Of a stretch of 64,000 nt of DNA, positions 26,720 to 34,778 are shown piece after piece. Where the stretch lies: the NCBI RefSeq assembly GCF_003344885.1, contig NZ_CP031155.1, forward strand, positions 2,198,001 through 2,262,000, written 5' to 3'. The notes beneath the pieces were generated by a model, which was not told the DNA's origin, did no database searches, and saw only the letters and a list, made by a program, of their open reading frames with translations. Source of the DNA: Altererythrobacter sp. ZODW24. Its GTDB lineage: Bacteria; Pseudomonadota; Alphaproteobacteria; Sphingomonadales; Sphingomonadaceae. Every line of letters starts with the position of its first letter. Position 1 is the stretch's first letter. The translations under genes and the position numbers were made by a program.

Positions 26720-26803
26720 TCGCAAAATAAGGGCGTTTCGACGCTACGGAATGCAAAAGCCCGCTTGCCCTGCGACTCGCGCGACTCTAACCACGCAGCA
26801 CCT

Positions 26804-27262
26804 ATGGTAACGCTCCCCGAACCACATTCTGGAACTCTTGATGGCCCGCTGCACCTGTTTGCAGTGCGCGCTTACTACGAAGACACGGACCTTTCGGGCG
26901 TAGTGTACCACGCCAATTATCTCCGCTGGTTTGAGCGCGCGCGGTCCGATTTGCTGCGTTTGCTCGATATTGATCAACGCAAGGCAGTCGAGGATGGCGA
27001 GGGCGCCTATGCGGTTGCTGACATGCAGATCCGGTATCTCCGCCCAGCGAAACTCGACGATGCAGTGGTGATTGAAACCCGCTGCACGGCGCTCGGCGCT
27101 GCAAGTTGCAAGATGTATCAACGCGCTCTGCGGGGTGGCGAGCTATTGGCCGACGCATATCTGCGCGTTGGTTTTGTCGCGCCCGATGGCCGCCCGCGCC
27201 GCCAACCTGCGCCATGGCGCGAAGCCTTTAAATCCGTTCTTTCCCAAGAAAGTCCCGCATGA
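26804..27262 (+). CDS. ybgC: Tol-Pal system acyl-CoA thioesterase
   Basis: This is a hot-dog-fold thioesterase of about 152 residues. The signature YYEDTDLSGVVYHANYLRWFERARSD contains the catalytic Asp and the Tyr-His-Asn motif of the 4-hydroxybenzoyl-CoA thioesterase/YbgC family. It hydrolyses short acyl-CoA or acyl-ACP thioesters in the cytoplasm and is the usual first gene of the tol-pal operon. The start at MVTLPEP fits the family length; the stop overlaps the tolQ ATG in ATGA. Confidence 0.93.
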   Translation: MVTLPEPHSGTLDGPLHLFAVRAYYEDTDLSGVVYHANYLRWFERARSDLLRLLDIDQRKAVEDGEGAYAVADMQIRYLRPAKLDDAVVIETRCTALGAASCKMYQRALRGGELLADAYLRVGFVAPDGRPRRQPAPWREAFKSVLSQESPA

Positions 27263-27963
27263 CCGACCTTTCAATTCTTGCTGCTGCTGCGGAGGCACCG
27301 ACACGCCTCGATCCGTTGGAACTGTTTCTCGACGCTGACATCGTGGTGCAAGCCGTTATGGCGGGTCTGCTGATCGCCAGCGTCTGGGTCTGGATGATTA
27401 TCGTATCCTTCAGCATCCGTATTGGCGGTGTTCGCCGAGCCAATGCGAAATACGAGCGTGATTTCTGGCAGTCAGACGATCTCGACAGCTTCATGCGCGA
27501 ACGCGGCCACAAGGAAATCGCCTCTGGCCGTGTTGCTCATGCCGGCATTGGCGAATGGCGGCGTTCGACCAAAGCCAAGTCCATTGACCGTGACGGCACC
27601 CGCCAGCGGCTGGCATCGGCGATGGAAACACAGGTTGCGACCGAAGCGGATAATCTGGCCGACCGGCTCAACTTTCTGGCCACTGTCGGCTCCGTTGCGC
27701 CCTTTGTGGGCCTGTTCGGTACCGTTTGGGGCATCATGAACAGTTTCTTCCAGATCGGTGTGCAGGAAAATAGCTCGCTTGCTGTGGTCGCTCCCGGCAT
27801 TTCAGAGGCGCTATTTGCGACCGCCATCGGTCTGTTTGCCGCTATTCCCGCCGTGATTGCTTACAACCGCTTCAGCCATTCGGTGAATTCTCTGGAATCG
27901 CGGATGCTGCGCTTTGCTGATCGGTTTCATGCCACGCTAAGCCGCGAGTTGGAGGCTGACTGA
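27259..27963 (+). CDS. tolQ: TolQ, proton-channel subunit of Tol-Pal
   Basis: This is a 234-residue inner-membrane protein of the ExbB/MotA/TolQ family with three membrane segments: one at about 30-52, then a large cytoplasmic loop, then two (TVGSVAPFVGLFGTVWGIM and FATAIGLFAAIPAVIAYN). The conserved Thr/Pro-rich transmembrane blocks are present. With TolR it forms the proton-driven motor that energises TolA for outer-membrane constriction during division. It overlaps both neighbours. Confidence 0.96.
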   Translation: MTDLSILAAAAEAPTRLDPLELFLDADIVVQAVMAGLLIASVWVWMIIVSFSIRIGGVRRANAKYERDFWQSDDLDSFMRERGHKEIASGRVAHAGIGEWRRSTKAKSIDRDGTRQRLASAMETQVATEADNLADRLNFLATVGSVAPFVGLFGTVWGIMNSFFQIGVQENSSLAVVAPGISEALFATAIGLFAAIPAVIAYNRFSHSVNSLESRMLRFADRFHATLSRELEAD

Positions 27964-28409
27964 TGGCGATGGGCTTAGCCTCCTCCAGCCGGCGGGCAGG
28001 CGGCAGATCGCGCCGTGCGCCGATGGCCGAAATCAATGTGACGCCCTTCGTCGATGTGATGCTGGTGCTGCTGATTATCTTCATGGTCACCGCCCCGTTA
28101 TTGGCTGCTGGCGTGCCTGTGGAATTGCCTGATAGCCGGGCGAACGCTCTCGATCAGACACCGGACCAAATCACCATCTCCATCGACCGCGAGGGGTTTA
28201 TTTATGTCGACAATGAAGCGGTCCCCGTGGGCGGCTTACCCGAACGCCTTTCTGCGATACAAACCGGCGCGGCAAATGCCCCTGTGGTAACGCTGCGCGC
28301 CGATACATCGCTCGACTATGGTCGGGTCATGGCGGTTATGGGGGAACTCAACCGATCGGGCTTCAACTCGATCTCGCTGGTCACCAACGGTTCAGTTACC
28401 GTTCCATAG
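27963..28409 (+). CDS. tolR: TolR, proton-channel partner of TolQ
   Basis: This 148-residue ExbD/TolR protein has a short basic cytoplasmic N-terminus, one membrane segment (VDVMLVLLIIFMVTAPLL) preceded by INVTPF, and a periplasmic domain. The Asp in FVDVM is the proton-carrying residue of the family. Its ATG overlaps the tolQ stop in TGATG. Confidence 0.96.
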   Translation: MAMGLASSSRRAGGRSRRAPMAEINVTPFVDVMLVLLIIFMVTAPLLAAGVPVELPDSRANALDQTPDQITISIDREGFIYVDNEAVPVGGLPERLSAIQTGAANAPVVTLRADTSLDYGRVMAVMGELNRSGFNSISLVTNGSVTVP

Positions 28410-28421
28410 CTCCGGAAGATT

Positions 28422-29231
28422 ATGGCAGTTGCCACACTTGAACGCGACGAACGCATCGGCCTCGGCATCGCAATTGTGCTGCATGTCGCGCTGGTGGGCG
28501 TGTTGCTGGTGCAACCTGCTAAACGCGATGCGGCGCCCATTCCGGAGCGGATGACGGTGAGCCTTGCAACCGATGTGGGACTGGAGTCGACCGCACCCAA
28601 CCCGGTAGCGGAAAGCCGCGCGGCTGTTGCTCCGGTGCTTTCGGACGAGCCTGCGCCCGTAATCGAACCTATGGAACGGACCATAATCGAGCCGCAACGC
28701 CCGGTTGAGGTCGAACGGCCAAGGCCCCGGACAAATCCGCGTACGACGACCACTCCGAAACGGGACAAGCCCACTCCGCGCCGGACTGCGGCGACAACGC
28801 CCAAGAGGTCACCCCCGCCAAAGCGGAGCGGCGGCAGCCGGATCGGAGCTGATTTCTTGCCGGGCGCTGGGGCGAGTACAACTTCGAATGAGACGCGCGC
28901 TCCGGCAGCAACTTTTGGGGCAAGAGAGCAGGCTCAGCTTAGTCAAGCGATCAATCGCGAGCTCAAACCGCATTGGCGTGCACCAACGGGTGTGGATGCT
29001 GACCGGCTCGTGACAGTTCTTACTTGGGAAATGAATGCCGATGGCAGCCTGAAAGGCACGCCCCGCGTCGTCCGGCAATCGGGGATTACCAACTCGAACC
29101 GCCCGCAGGCGAAAATCCATGCTGAGCAGGCCATCCGCGCGGTGCAACTCGCTGCGCCATTCAACCTACCGGATCAGTTTTATAGCAAATGGAAGCGCAT
29201 CCGTGATTGGCGCTTTGATAGGAAGCTTTGA
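28422..29231 (+). CDS. tolA: TolA-like protein linking inner membrane to Pal/TolB
   Basis: This 269-residue protein has a single N-terminal membrane helix (about 14-32), a long Pro/Arg/Thr-rich periplasmic spacer (residues about 80-140, with repeated TTPKR-type units) and a C-terminal TonB/TolA-like domain (INRELKPHWRAP, VLTWEMNADGSLKG). The spacer is proline-rich rather than the Ala/Lys-rich coiled helix of Escherichia coli TolA, which is common in alphaproteobacteria. Position between tolR and tolB supports the call. Confidence 0.92.
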   Translation: MAVATLERDERIGLGIAIVLHVALVGVLLVQPAKRDAAPIPERMTVSLATDVGLESTAPNPVAESRAAVAPVLSDEPAPVIEPMERTIIEPQRPVEVERPRPRTNPRTTTTPKRDKPTPRRTAATTPKRSPPPKRSGGSRIGADFLPGAGASTTSNETRAPAATFGAREQAQLSQAINRELKPHWRAPTGVDADRLVTVLTWEMNADGSLKGTPRVVRQSGITNSNRPQAKIHAEQAIRAVQLAAPFNLPDQFYSKWKRIRDWRFDRKL

Positions 29232-29234
29232 CCT

Positions 29235-30617
29235 ATGAAATATGCATTAGCGACGATCATTTCTTTGTTCCTCGCGGCTCCCGTTGCTGCGCAAGATGTA
29301 GGCACACCGCCGCCAGTTGGCGGGGAAGTCGAAACCATTGAGGAAGAAGGCGGCCTATCCGGCAGCGTCACCGATGAAAGTGCGTGGGAAGATTTATCCA
29401 TCGCAATTCCCGGCTTTGCTACTGATCGTAACCAGCCAACGCCTGCAAGTTCCGGCGGCACTTCCGCGCTGGGCAAGGAACTCGCCCGTGTCATCACTGC
29501 TGATCTGAAGAACAACGGCTTGTTCCGCCCAACCGGTCCGGACGCATTGCCGCAGCCGGGTTTTCCTCAAATCACCGCGCCTGCATTCTCGACATGGTCA
29601 GGCCGTAGCGCTGAGATGCTCGTGCATGGCTATGTAAAGGCTGGCAGTGATGGCCGGCTTACAGTTGGGTGCTATCTCTACGATGTCGCTCTGCAAGACG
29701 AGCTAGCCCGCGCAGGCTGGGTCGTTCCCCCCGCCGACTGGCGCCGCGCGGCGCATAAATGCGCTGACCTCGTCTATTCGCGTCTGACCGGGGAAAGCCC
29801 GTTCTTTGACAGCCGCATTGCCTATATTGCTGAGACCGGCCCTAAGGATAACCGTACCAAACGGCTTGCGATCATGGATAGTGACGGGGCGAACCACCGC
29901 TTCATCACCACTGGCCGTTCGAAGGCTCTGACGCCGCGTTATTCGCCCAATTACAAGCAGCTGCTCTATCTCAGCTATACGGACGAGAATCCGCGGATTT
30001 ATGTGTATGACATAGGCACCGGCCGTCAGCGGCTGATCACGCAGAGCAGCAATCCGACATTCGCGCCGCGTTGGTCACCCGATGGCAAGTGGATACTCTA
30101 TTCCATGGCCGTTGGAGGAAACACGGACATTTACCGCGTGTCGGCGCAGGGCGGGCCGAGTGTTCGGCTGACCGACACACCTGGCATCGACATTGGCGGA
30201 TCTTACTCGCCTGATGGCCGCAGGATTGTGTTCGAGAGTGACCGTTCGGGTAGCCAGCAAATCTATGTGATGAACGCTGATGGCTCCCGCCAAAAGCGCC
30301 TGAGCTTCTTCGGTGGCCGCGCAGCAACTCCTGAATGGAGCCCGCGCGGTGACCAGATCGCCTTTACCCACATCACCGGCGACTTCCGCGTGGCGGTGAT
30401 GAACCCGCAGGGCGGCGGGCGCCGTTATCTGACAAATAGCTGGCAGGACGAAGCACCAACGTGGTCACCCAATGGCCGCATCGTGCAGTTCTTCCGTACG
30501 GAACGGAATTCTGGCCGTACTTCGCTGTGGCAGGTCGATTTGACCGGCGACAACGAACGCCGTTTGCCCACTCCGGTGGATGCGTCCGACCCCGCTTGGG
30601 GACCTGTTTTACCTTAA
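29235..30617 (+). CDS. tolB: TolB, periplasmic beta-propeller
   Basis: This 460-residue protein has a signal peptide ending near PVAAQD (about residue 20), an N-terminal TolB domain and a C-terminal six-bladed propeller with repeated YSPxxxxLxY / WSPDGKWILY-type WD40-like motifs. TolB is periplasmic and competes with the outer membrane for Pal. It starts 3 bases after tolA. Confidence 0.97.
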   Translation: MKYALATIISLFLAAPVAAQDVGTPPPVGGEVETIEEEGGLSGSVTDESAWEDLSIAIPGFATDRNQPTPASSGGTSALGKELARVITADLKNNGLFRPTGPDALPQPGFPQITAPAFSTWSGRSAEMLVHGYVKAGSDGRLTVGCYLYDVALQDELARAGWVVPPADWRRAAHKCADLVYSRLTGESPFFDSRIAYIAETGPKDNRTKRLAIMDSDGANHRFITTGRSKALTPRYSPNYKQLLYLSYTDENPRIYVYDIGTGRQRLITQSSNPTFAPRWSPDGKWILYSMAVGGNTDIYRVSAQGGPSVRLTDTPGIDIGGSYSPDGRRIVFESDRSGSQQIYVMNADGSRQKRLSFFGGRAATPEWSPRGDQIAFTHITGDFRVAVMNPQGGGRRYLTNSWQDEAPTWSPNGRIVQFFRTERNSGRTSLWQVDLTGDNERRLPTPVDASDPAWGPVLP

Positions 30618-30682
30618 GTGCGTTTAATCAAAGTCCGGCTTTCGCCCCCCAAAATGAAAGCCGTCATTAATGGGAGACAAAC

Positions 30683-31198
30683 ATGAAGCGTGTTGTTCTG
30701 ATTTCGATGCTGTCCGCAGGTTCGCTTGCATTGGGCGCCTGCGCCAAGAAGGCTCCCGAGGAACTGCCACCGCCGCCGGTAGATACATCGGTTCCGACCT
30801 CTACGCCGACGCCAACTCCAACCGGACCGATCCCCGGCACGCAGGCGCATTTTGAAAATGCGGTGAACGGCCAAAATGTGATCTACTTCGATACGGACCA
30901 GTATAACGTCGATACTGTCGATGCCGGAGCTTTGCAGACGCAAGCGCAGTATCTGATGCAATATTCCAACGTGAACGCGACGATCCAAGGCCACACTGAT
31001 GAGCGTGGCACGCGGGACTATAACCTCGCGCTGGGTGAGCGTCGGGCTAATTCAGCCAAGAACTATCTTGTCGGTTTGGGTGTACCTGCCGCGCGTTTGC
31101 AGACGGTCAGTTATGGCAAGGAACAGCCTGTTGCGACAGGATCGAATGCTCAGGCTTGGGCACAAAACCGGCGCGCTGCGACGATTGTGATCAACTGA
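30683..31198 (+). CDS. pal: Peptidoglycan-associated lipoprotein Pal
   Basis: This 171-residue lipoprotein has a signal peptide with LGAC and Cys20, a Pro/Thr-rich linker (TSTPTPTPTGP) and an OmpA-like peptidoglycan-binding domain (IQGHTDERGTRDYN, GERRANSAKNYL). It is anchored in the outer membrane and binds peptidoglycan and TolB. No cpoB/ybgF gene follows, unlike in many proteobacteria. A small convergent gene begins directly after its stop. Confidence 0.97.
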   Translation: MKRVVLISMLSAGSLALGACAKKAPEELPPPPVDTSVPTSTPTPTPTGPIPGTQAHFENAVNGQNVIYFDTDQYNVDTVDAGALQTQAQYLMQYSNVNATIQGHTDERGTRDYNLALGERRANSAKNYLVGLGVPAARLQTVSYGKEQPVATGSNAQAWAQNRRAATIVIN

Positions 31199-31357
31199 TC
31201 AGCGGGTAAGAGCTTCAAGCGAAGCAACGGTGGGAGCGCTGACAGAGGTCGGCGCCCCTGCTGTTTCCGGGCTCAGGGGCGCAGCTGGTGACAGCACGAT
31301 TGCGGCGACCATAGCAAAGACGGACATTGCGGCTGAAACTGCCAATTGGTCGCTCAT
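31199..31357 (-). CDS. Small membrane or exported protein convergent to pal
   Basis: Read on the minus strand, the ATG at 31357-31355 opens a 52-residue frame ending at the TGA 31201-31199, directly abutting the pal stop. ACGGAGCGA lies 7 bases before the ATG, a good ribosome site. The product has a hydrophobic stretch (residues about 6-24, with AMSVFAMVAAIVL) followed by an Ala/Pro/Ser/Thr-rich tail. It could be a signal-anchored or secreted peptide. I do not recognise it. The overlapping plus-strand frame has no such features. Confidence 0.55.
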   Translation of the reverse strand: MSDQLAVSAAMSVFAMVAAIVLSPAAPLSPETAGAPTSVSAPTVASLEALTR

Positions 31358-31513
31358 TATTCGCTCCGTGATGGGCCGCGACTATTCGCAGGCTACCGAA
31401 TTGTGCAATGCAGCATTATACGTTAAGTTCCGGTTTCCAAGAAAAACTATTCCTTTAGTGGAATCTCCGCGCTCATCGGTATATGTGCGCTGCATGCAAG
31501 GATTAACGGTTTA

Positions 31514-32047
31514 ATGGTTGGCGCTCGGCGTTCGGATAATTGGGGTTTCCCGCGGTGGCGCAGCTATGATGCGGGGCGCGAGGCTGCGACGGTACGTTTG
31601 TGCGATCGCCATAATTGCGAAGAGCGTGGCGACTGTCCCGCTCCCAAATCCCCAAACAGTCCGGACCGGTGGTATTTCTGCCAGAAACACGCCGCCGAAT
31701 ATAATAAGGGTTGGGACTATTTCGAAGGTCTCGACAAAGAAGAGGCCGCCGCACGCCAGAAGTCTGAAACTTCGGAAAATGCCGGTTACAGCGAAGCCGC
31801 CCACTACAGTTGGATGGGATCGGGCGACGGCAGCCGCAGCGATGACGAGATGCGCGCGCTCGAACTCTTGGACCTCCAAGCTGATGCTGATTTTGACGCG
31901 GTGAAGAAGTCATTTCGTACGAAAGCCAAGGCAGTTCATCCCGACGTAAAACCGGGCGACGCCGAGGCCGCGCAAGAATTCCAGAAGATCCAAGTCGCCT
32001 ATGAAGTTTTGAAGCAGGCCGAAGAACGACGCGTCTGGAAAGGCTGA
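31514..32047 (+). CDS. J-domain protein with N-terminal Cys/His cluster
   Basis: This 177-residue protein ends with a J domain of about 60 residues (ALELLDLQADADFDAVKKSF, then HPDVKPGD with the HPD triad, and QVAYEVLK). J domains stimulate the ATPase of DnaK. The N-terminal 75 residues have CDRHNCEERGDC and FCQKHAAEYN, a likely zinc site. No G/F region or DnaJ C-terminal domain is present, so it is a specialised co-chaperone, not DnaJ itself. The start is supported by AAGGA about 10 bases upstream. J-domain proteins of this layout are widespread in alphaproteobacteria. Confidence 0.85.
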   Translation: MVGARRSDNWGFPRWRSYDAGREAATVRLCDRHNCEERGDCPAPKSPNSPDRWYFCQKHAAEYNKGWDYFEGLDKEEAAARQKSETSENAGYSEAAHYSWMGSGDGSRSDDEMRALELLDLQADADFDAVKKSFRTKAKAVHPDVKPGDAEAAQEFQKIQVAYEVLKQAEERRVWKG

Positions 32048-32071
32048 TCGTCTAGCAGTTAAGGAGCGGAA

Positions 32072-32452
32072 ATGCGCACAGTAGCCAAGGTTCTGATCGG
32101 AATAATTGCCGCTCTGCATTTCTACATCGCATGGTTCGAAATGTTCGCATGGACGACGCGCGGGCCGAAGGCCTTTGCCTCTTTCCCCGCCGAGCTATTT
32201 GAACCGACCACCGCGATGGCCGCCAATCAGGGGCTGTACAATGCGTTTCTAGCTGTTGGCCTCGTTTGGTCGCTCATGATCAAGGACAAGCGCTGGTCCG
32301 ACAATATCGCAACTTGCTTCCTTCTGTTTGTTGCTGCTGCAGGCCTGTTCGGCGCTTACACCGTCTCGCCGCGCATTATGATGGTGCAGACTGTACCCGC
32401 TGCGATCGCGCTGGCGTTGTTGTTTCTTGGGCGCGAGCGGCGGAATTCTTAA
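32072..32452 (+). CDS. DUF1304-family membrane protein
   Basis: This 126-residue protein has four hydrophobic segments and the DUF1304 pattern: an N-terminal helix with ALHFYIAWFEMFAWTT, then NQGLYNAFLAVGLVW and a C-terminal pair of helices. The function of the family is unknown. AAGGAGCGG stands before the ATG. It follows the J-domain gene by 24 bases and may be cotranscribed with it. Confidence 0.85.
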   Translation: MRTVAKVLIGIIAALHFYIAWFEMFAWTTRGPKAFASFPAELFEPTTAMAANQGLYNAFLAVGLVWSLMIKDKRWSDNIATCFLLFVAAAGLFGAYTVSPRIMMVQTVPAAIALALLFLGRERRNS

Positions 32453-32490
32453 GTCCGACTCGGAGCAGGGTTCCGCCGCCAACGCTGTTC

Positions 32491-33816
32491 TCAAACTTTC
32501 GCCAAAGCCTGGTCGAAGTCGGCAATCAGATCGTCCGCATCTTCGATGCCGATCGAAATCCGTACCAGATTATCCGTAATCCCGAGCGCTGCCTTGCGTT
32601 CGTCCGGTACAGAGATGTGGGTCATGGCTGCGGGATGGCTGGCGAGCGTTTCGGTTCCGCCCAGACTGACCGCTAGTTTGGCAATCCGCAGTGCGTCGAG
32701 GAAGCGGAAGCTCTCTGTCTCACCGCCCTTGATGAATACGGAGAAGGTGCTGCCCGCACCCTTGCAGTGGCGGTCATAAATGTCCTGCTGGCGCGGATCG
32801 TCGATCATGCCGAGATAGCCGAGACCTTCGACCTTGGGGTGGTTCTTCAGGAAGGCGCAAACCTTGGCGGCATTCTCGCCCGCGCGGGTCATGCGTAGTT
32901 CAACCGTTTCGAGCGAACGGAGCAACATCCAGGCCGTGTTGGGATCGCAAATGCCGCCCATCGTGTTGCGCAACGCGCGAACGGGATCCATCAGGTGCTT
33001 AGGCCCCGCGATGCTGCCCGCAACCAAATCGGAGTGGCCGCCGACGTATTTTGTCAGTGAGTAAACCACCACATCTGCTCCGTAATCGAGCGGGCGCTGC
33101 CAGAGCGGGCCGAGGAAGGTGTTGTCAATCGCAATCGGCGCGCCATCACTGCCAAGCACGGCGTCGCGCGCTTCGCGAACGGCTTCGATGTCGACCAGAG
33201 CGTTGGTCGGGTTAGCGGGGCTTTCGAGATAGACCAGCGCAACCTTGCCGCCGTTTTTGGCTGCTTGCGCTTTGGCTTTTTCCAGAACCGCATCCAGCTC
33301 CTCGCGCGTCGCACCCGCGGGGAAGTCGACATAGGTCACGCCGTATTTGGACATGATCTTCGACACGAAGCCTTCGCTCGCCGCATAGAGCGGGCCGGAA
33401 TGCACGATCACATCGCCCGCGCTGCAATAGGCCAGCATCATGATCGTGATGGCGGTCATGCCGCTCGAGAACACGAGCGAGTCCTCTGCGCCGTCCCAGA
33501 TCGCGAGGCGGTCTTCGAGGATTTCCTGGTTGGGACCGTTGAAGCGCGAATAGACGAGCCCTTCGACGTCGCCCTTACGCTTGCCGGTAAGGCCTTCGAA
33601 ATGATGCTTGCCGGCCTGTGCATTTTCAAATGCGAATGTGCTGGTCAGGAAGATTGGGGCCTTTAGCGAACCTTCGGACAGGACTGGATCATATCCATAG
33701 CCCATCATGAGCGTGGACGGTTTCAGCTCGCGGCCACCGATGGTGGTTACGGCTTGCTTGGGCTTGCGGCGCGGGGTTGGAGTGCCGGTTTCATCGGGCA
33801 TAGCGGTTTTTTCCAT
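32491..33816 (-). CDS. PLP-dependent Cys/Met-metabolism enzyme (cystathionine gamma-synthase / methionine gamma-lyase family)
   Basis: This 441-residue fold-type I PLP enzyme has the Schiff-base Lys256 in SLTKYVGGHSD, Asp231 in IDNTF that contacts the pyridine nitrogen, and the SSGMTAI phosphate block. The N-terminal basic extension (TPRRKPKQAVTTIGGRELKP begins it) is longer than in MetB. Family members make or break gamma-C-S bonds, as in cystathionine synthesis, cystathionine cleavage or methionine gamma-elimination. Which one applies cannot be told from sequence alone. The start may be the ATG at 33816 or the one at 33801. I looked for a SAM-type riboswitch in the 217 bases upstream and could not recognise one. 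Confidence 0.88.
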   Translation of the reverse strand: MEKTAMPDETGTPTPRRKPKQAVTTIGGRELKPSTLMMGYGYDPVLSEGSLKAPIFLTSTFAFENAQAGKHHFEGLTGKRKGDVEGLVYSRFNGPNQEILEDRLAIWDGAEDSLVFSSGMTAITIMMLAYCSAGDVIVHSGPLYAASEGFVSKIMSKYGVTYVDFPAGATREELDAVLEKAKAQAAKNGGKVALVYLESPANPTNALVDIEAVREARDAVLGSDGAPIAIDNTFLGPLWQRPLDYGADVVVYSLTKYVGGHSDLVAGSIAGPKHLMDPVRALRNTMGGICDPNTAWMLLRSLETVELRMTRAGENAAKVCAFLKNHPKVEGLGYLGMIDDPRQQDIYDRHCKGAGSTFSVFIKGGETESFRFLDALRIAKLAVSLGGTETLASHPAAMTHISVPDERKAALGITDNLVRISIGIEDADDLIADFDQALAKV

Positions 33817-34033
33817 TCAAACGCTCCCAGGAAGGCAGGAACTTGACTGGGATGCTGGGCCGCCCGCTTCTAACCTCCGCAGAAACGCATCTACCCCGGC
33901 AACTGAACTTTAGGATTAGCTTGCTCCCGAATTCAGTTCAACCGGTTACATATGAAATCACCCAGAAGTTGTGCGTACTTGGCTTTCGGGGGCAACGGCG
34001 TATCATGATGGCTCACAATAAGGGGCGAGCGAG

Positions 34034-34774
34034 ATGGTGAACGATCCTTTCCAGATGCAACCGGAGCTGCGTTATGGTGCGCCGGTGTGTGATCAGATTT
34101 TAACCGGCAGATATTCGTCGATCGGCTATTCGTGGTATTTTCGGCAGGCCAAATGGGCGTTGGAAATCGTCAACCGAAACCGTGAACTTGTGGCTGATCT
34201 TCCTGACGTTGAACGGCTCGACAATTTTCGTGCTGATACTCGTATTCCTGCTCGGTTTCGGGCAAGTTTGCGTGCCTATAAGGGCAGCGGGTTTGACCGA
34301 GGGCATTTGATCGCCAGCGCCAATCAGGATCTGCAAAATATCCAGAATAGCGAGACGTTCCTATTGTCGAATATGTCGCCGCAGCATCCTGATTTGAACC
34401 GCCGGCTGTGGCGTGAGCTGGAGGAAGGCATCAGGGAGCTTGATGCCAAGGAGAGCACGCTTGAAACGTATGTTCTGACTTGCCCGATCTTCTACTTTGG
34501 CGAGACGGTTGAAACGATTGGCGAGAACAGTCAGGACTTCGGTATTGATGTTCCGGTTCCCCATGCCTTCGTGAAGAGCGTGCTGGCGGAGAACAAGCGC
34601 GGCAAGCTGAAGCTGTGGACGTTCGAAATGAAGAACAAGCGGGTGGATGGCGAGCTGAAGGACTATCTGGTGAACACTTACGATATGGAGCAGATCGTCG
34701 GCGGGCGTTTCTGGGACCGGATTAGCGGCGGCGATCTGCACGAGCAGAAGAGCACGATTCCCAAAATGTGGTGA
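34034..34774 (+). CDS. DNA/RNA non-specific endonuclease (NUC1 family) without signal peptide
   Basis: This 246-residue protein has the beta-beta-alpha-metal motif DRGH (88-91; His91 is the general base in Serratia nuclease) and the metal-binding Asn113 in SNMSPQ. The N-terminal YGAPVCD and YFRQAKWALEIVN blocks match the family. Most relatives are secreted or periplasmic, but this start (ATG after GGGGCGAGCGAG) gives no signal peptide or membrane segment, so the product should be cytoplasmic unless exported otherwise. No immunity or inhibitor gene is recognised beside it. Confidence 0.88.
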   Translation: MVNDPFQMQPELRYGAPVCDQILTGRYSSIGYSWYFRQAKWALEIVNRNRELVADLPDVERLDNFRADTRIPARFRASLRAYKGSGFDRGHLIASANQDLQNIQNSETFLLSNMSPQHPDLNRRLWRELEEGIRELDAKESTLETYVLTCPIFYFGETVETIGENSQDFGIDVPVPHAFVKSVLAENKRGKLKLWTFEMKNKRVDGELKDYLVNTYDMEQIVGGRFWDRISGGDLHEQKSTIPKMW

Positions 34775-34778
34775 GCGG

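Noticed and set aside
31230-31514. 94-codon plus-strand frame after pal
   Set aside because: No ribosome site and noise-like composition; the minus strand of the same stretch has a better small gene with a ribosome site and hydrophobic helix.
33817-34033. Possible SAM-type riboswitch upstream of the PLP enzyme
   Set aside because: I compared the minus-strand leader by eye with SAM-II and SAH riboswitch conserved cores and could not recognise either; a covariance-model search would decide.
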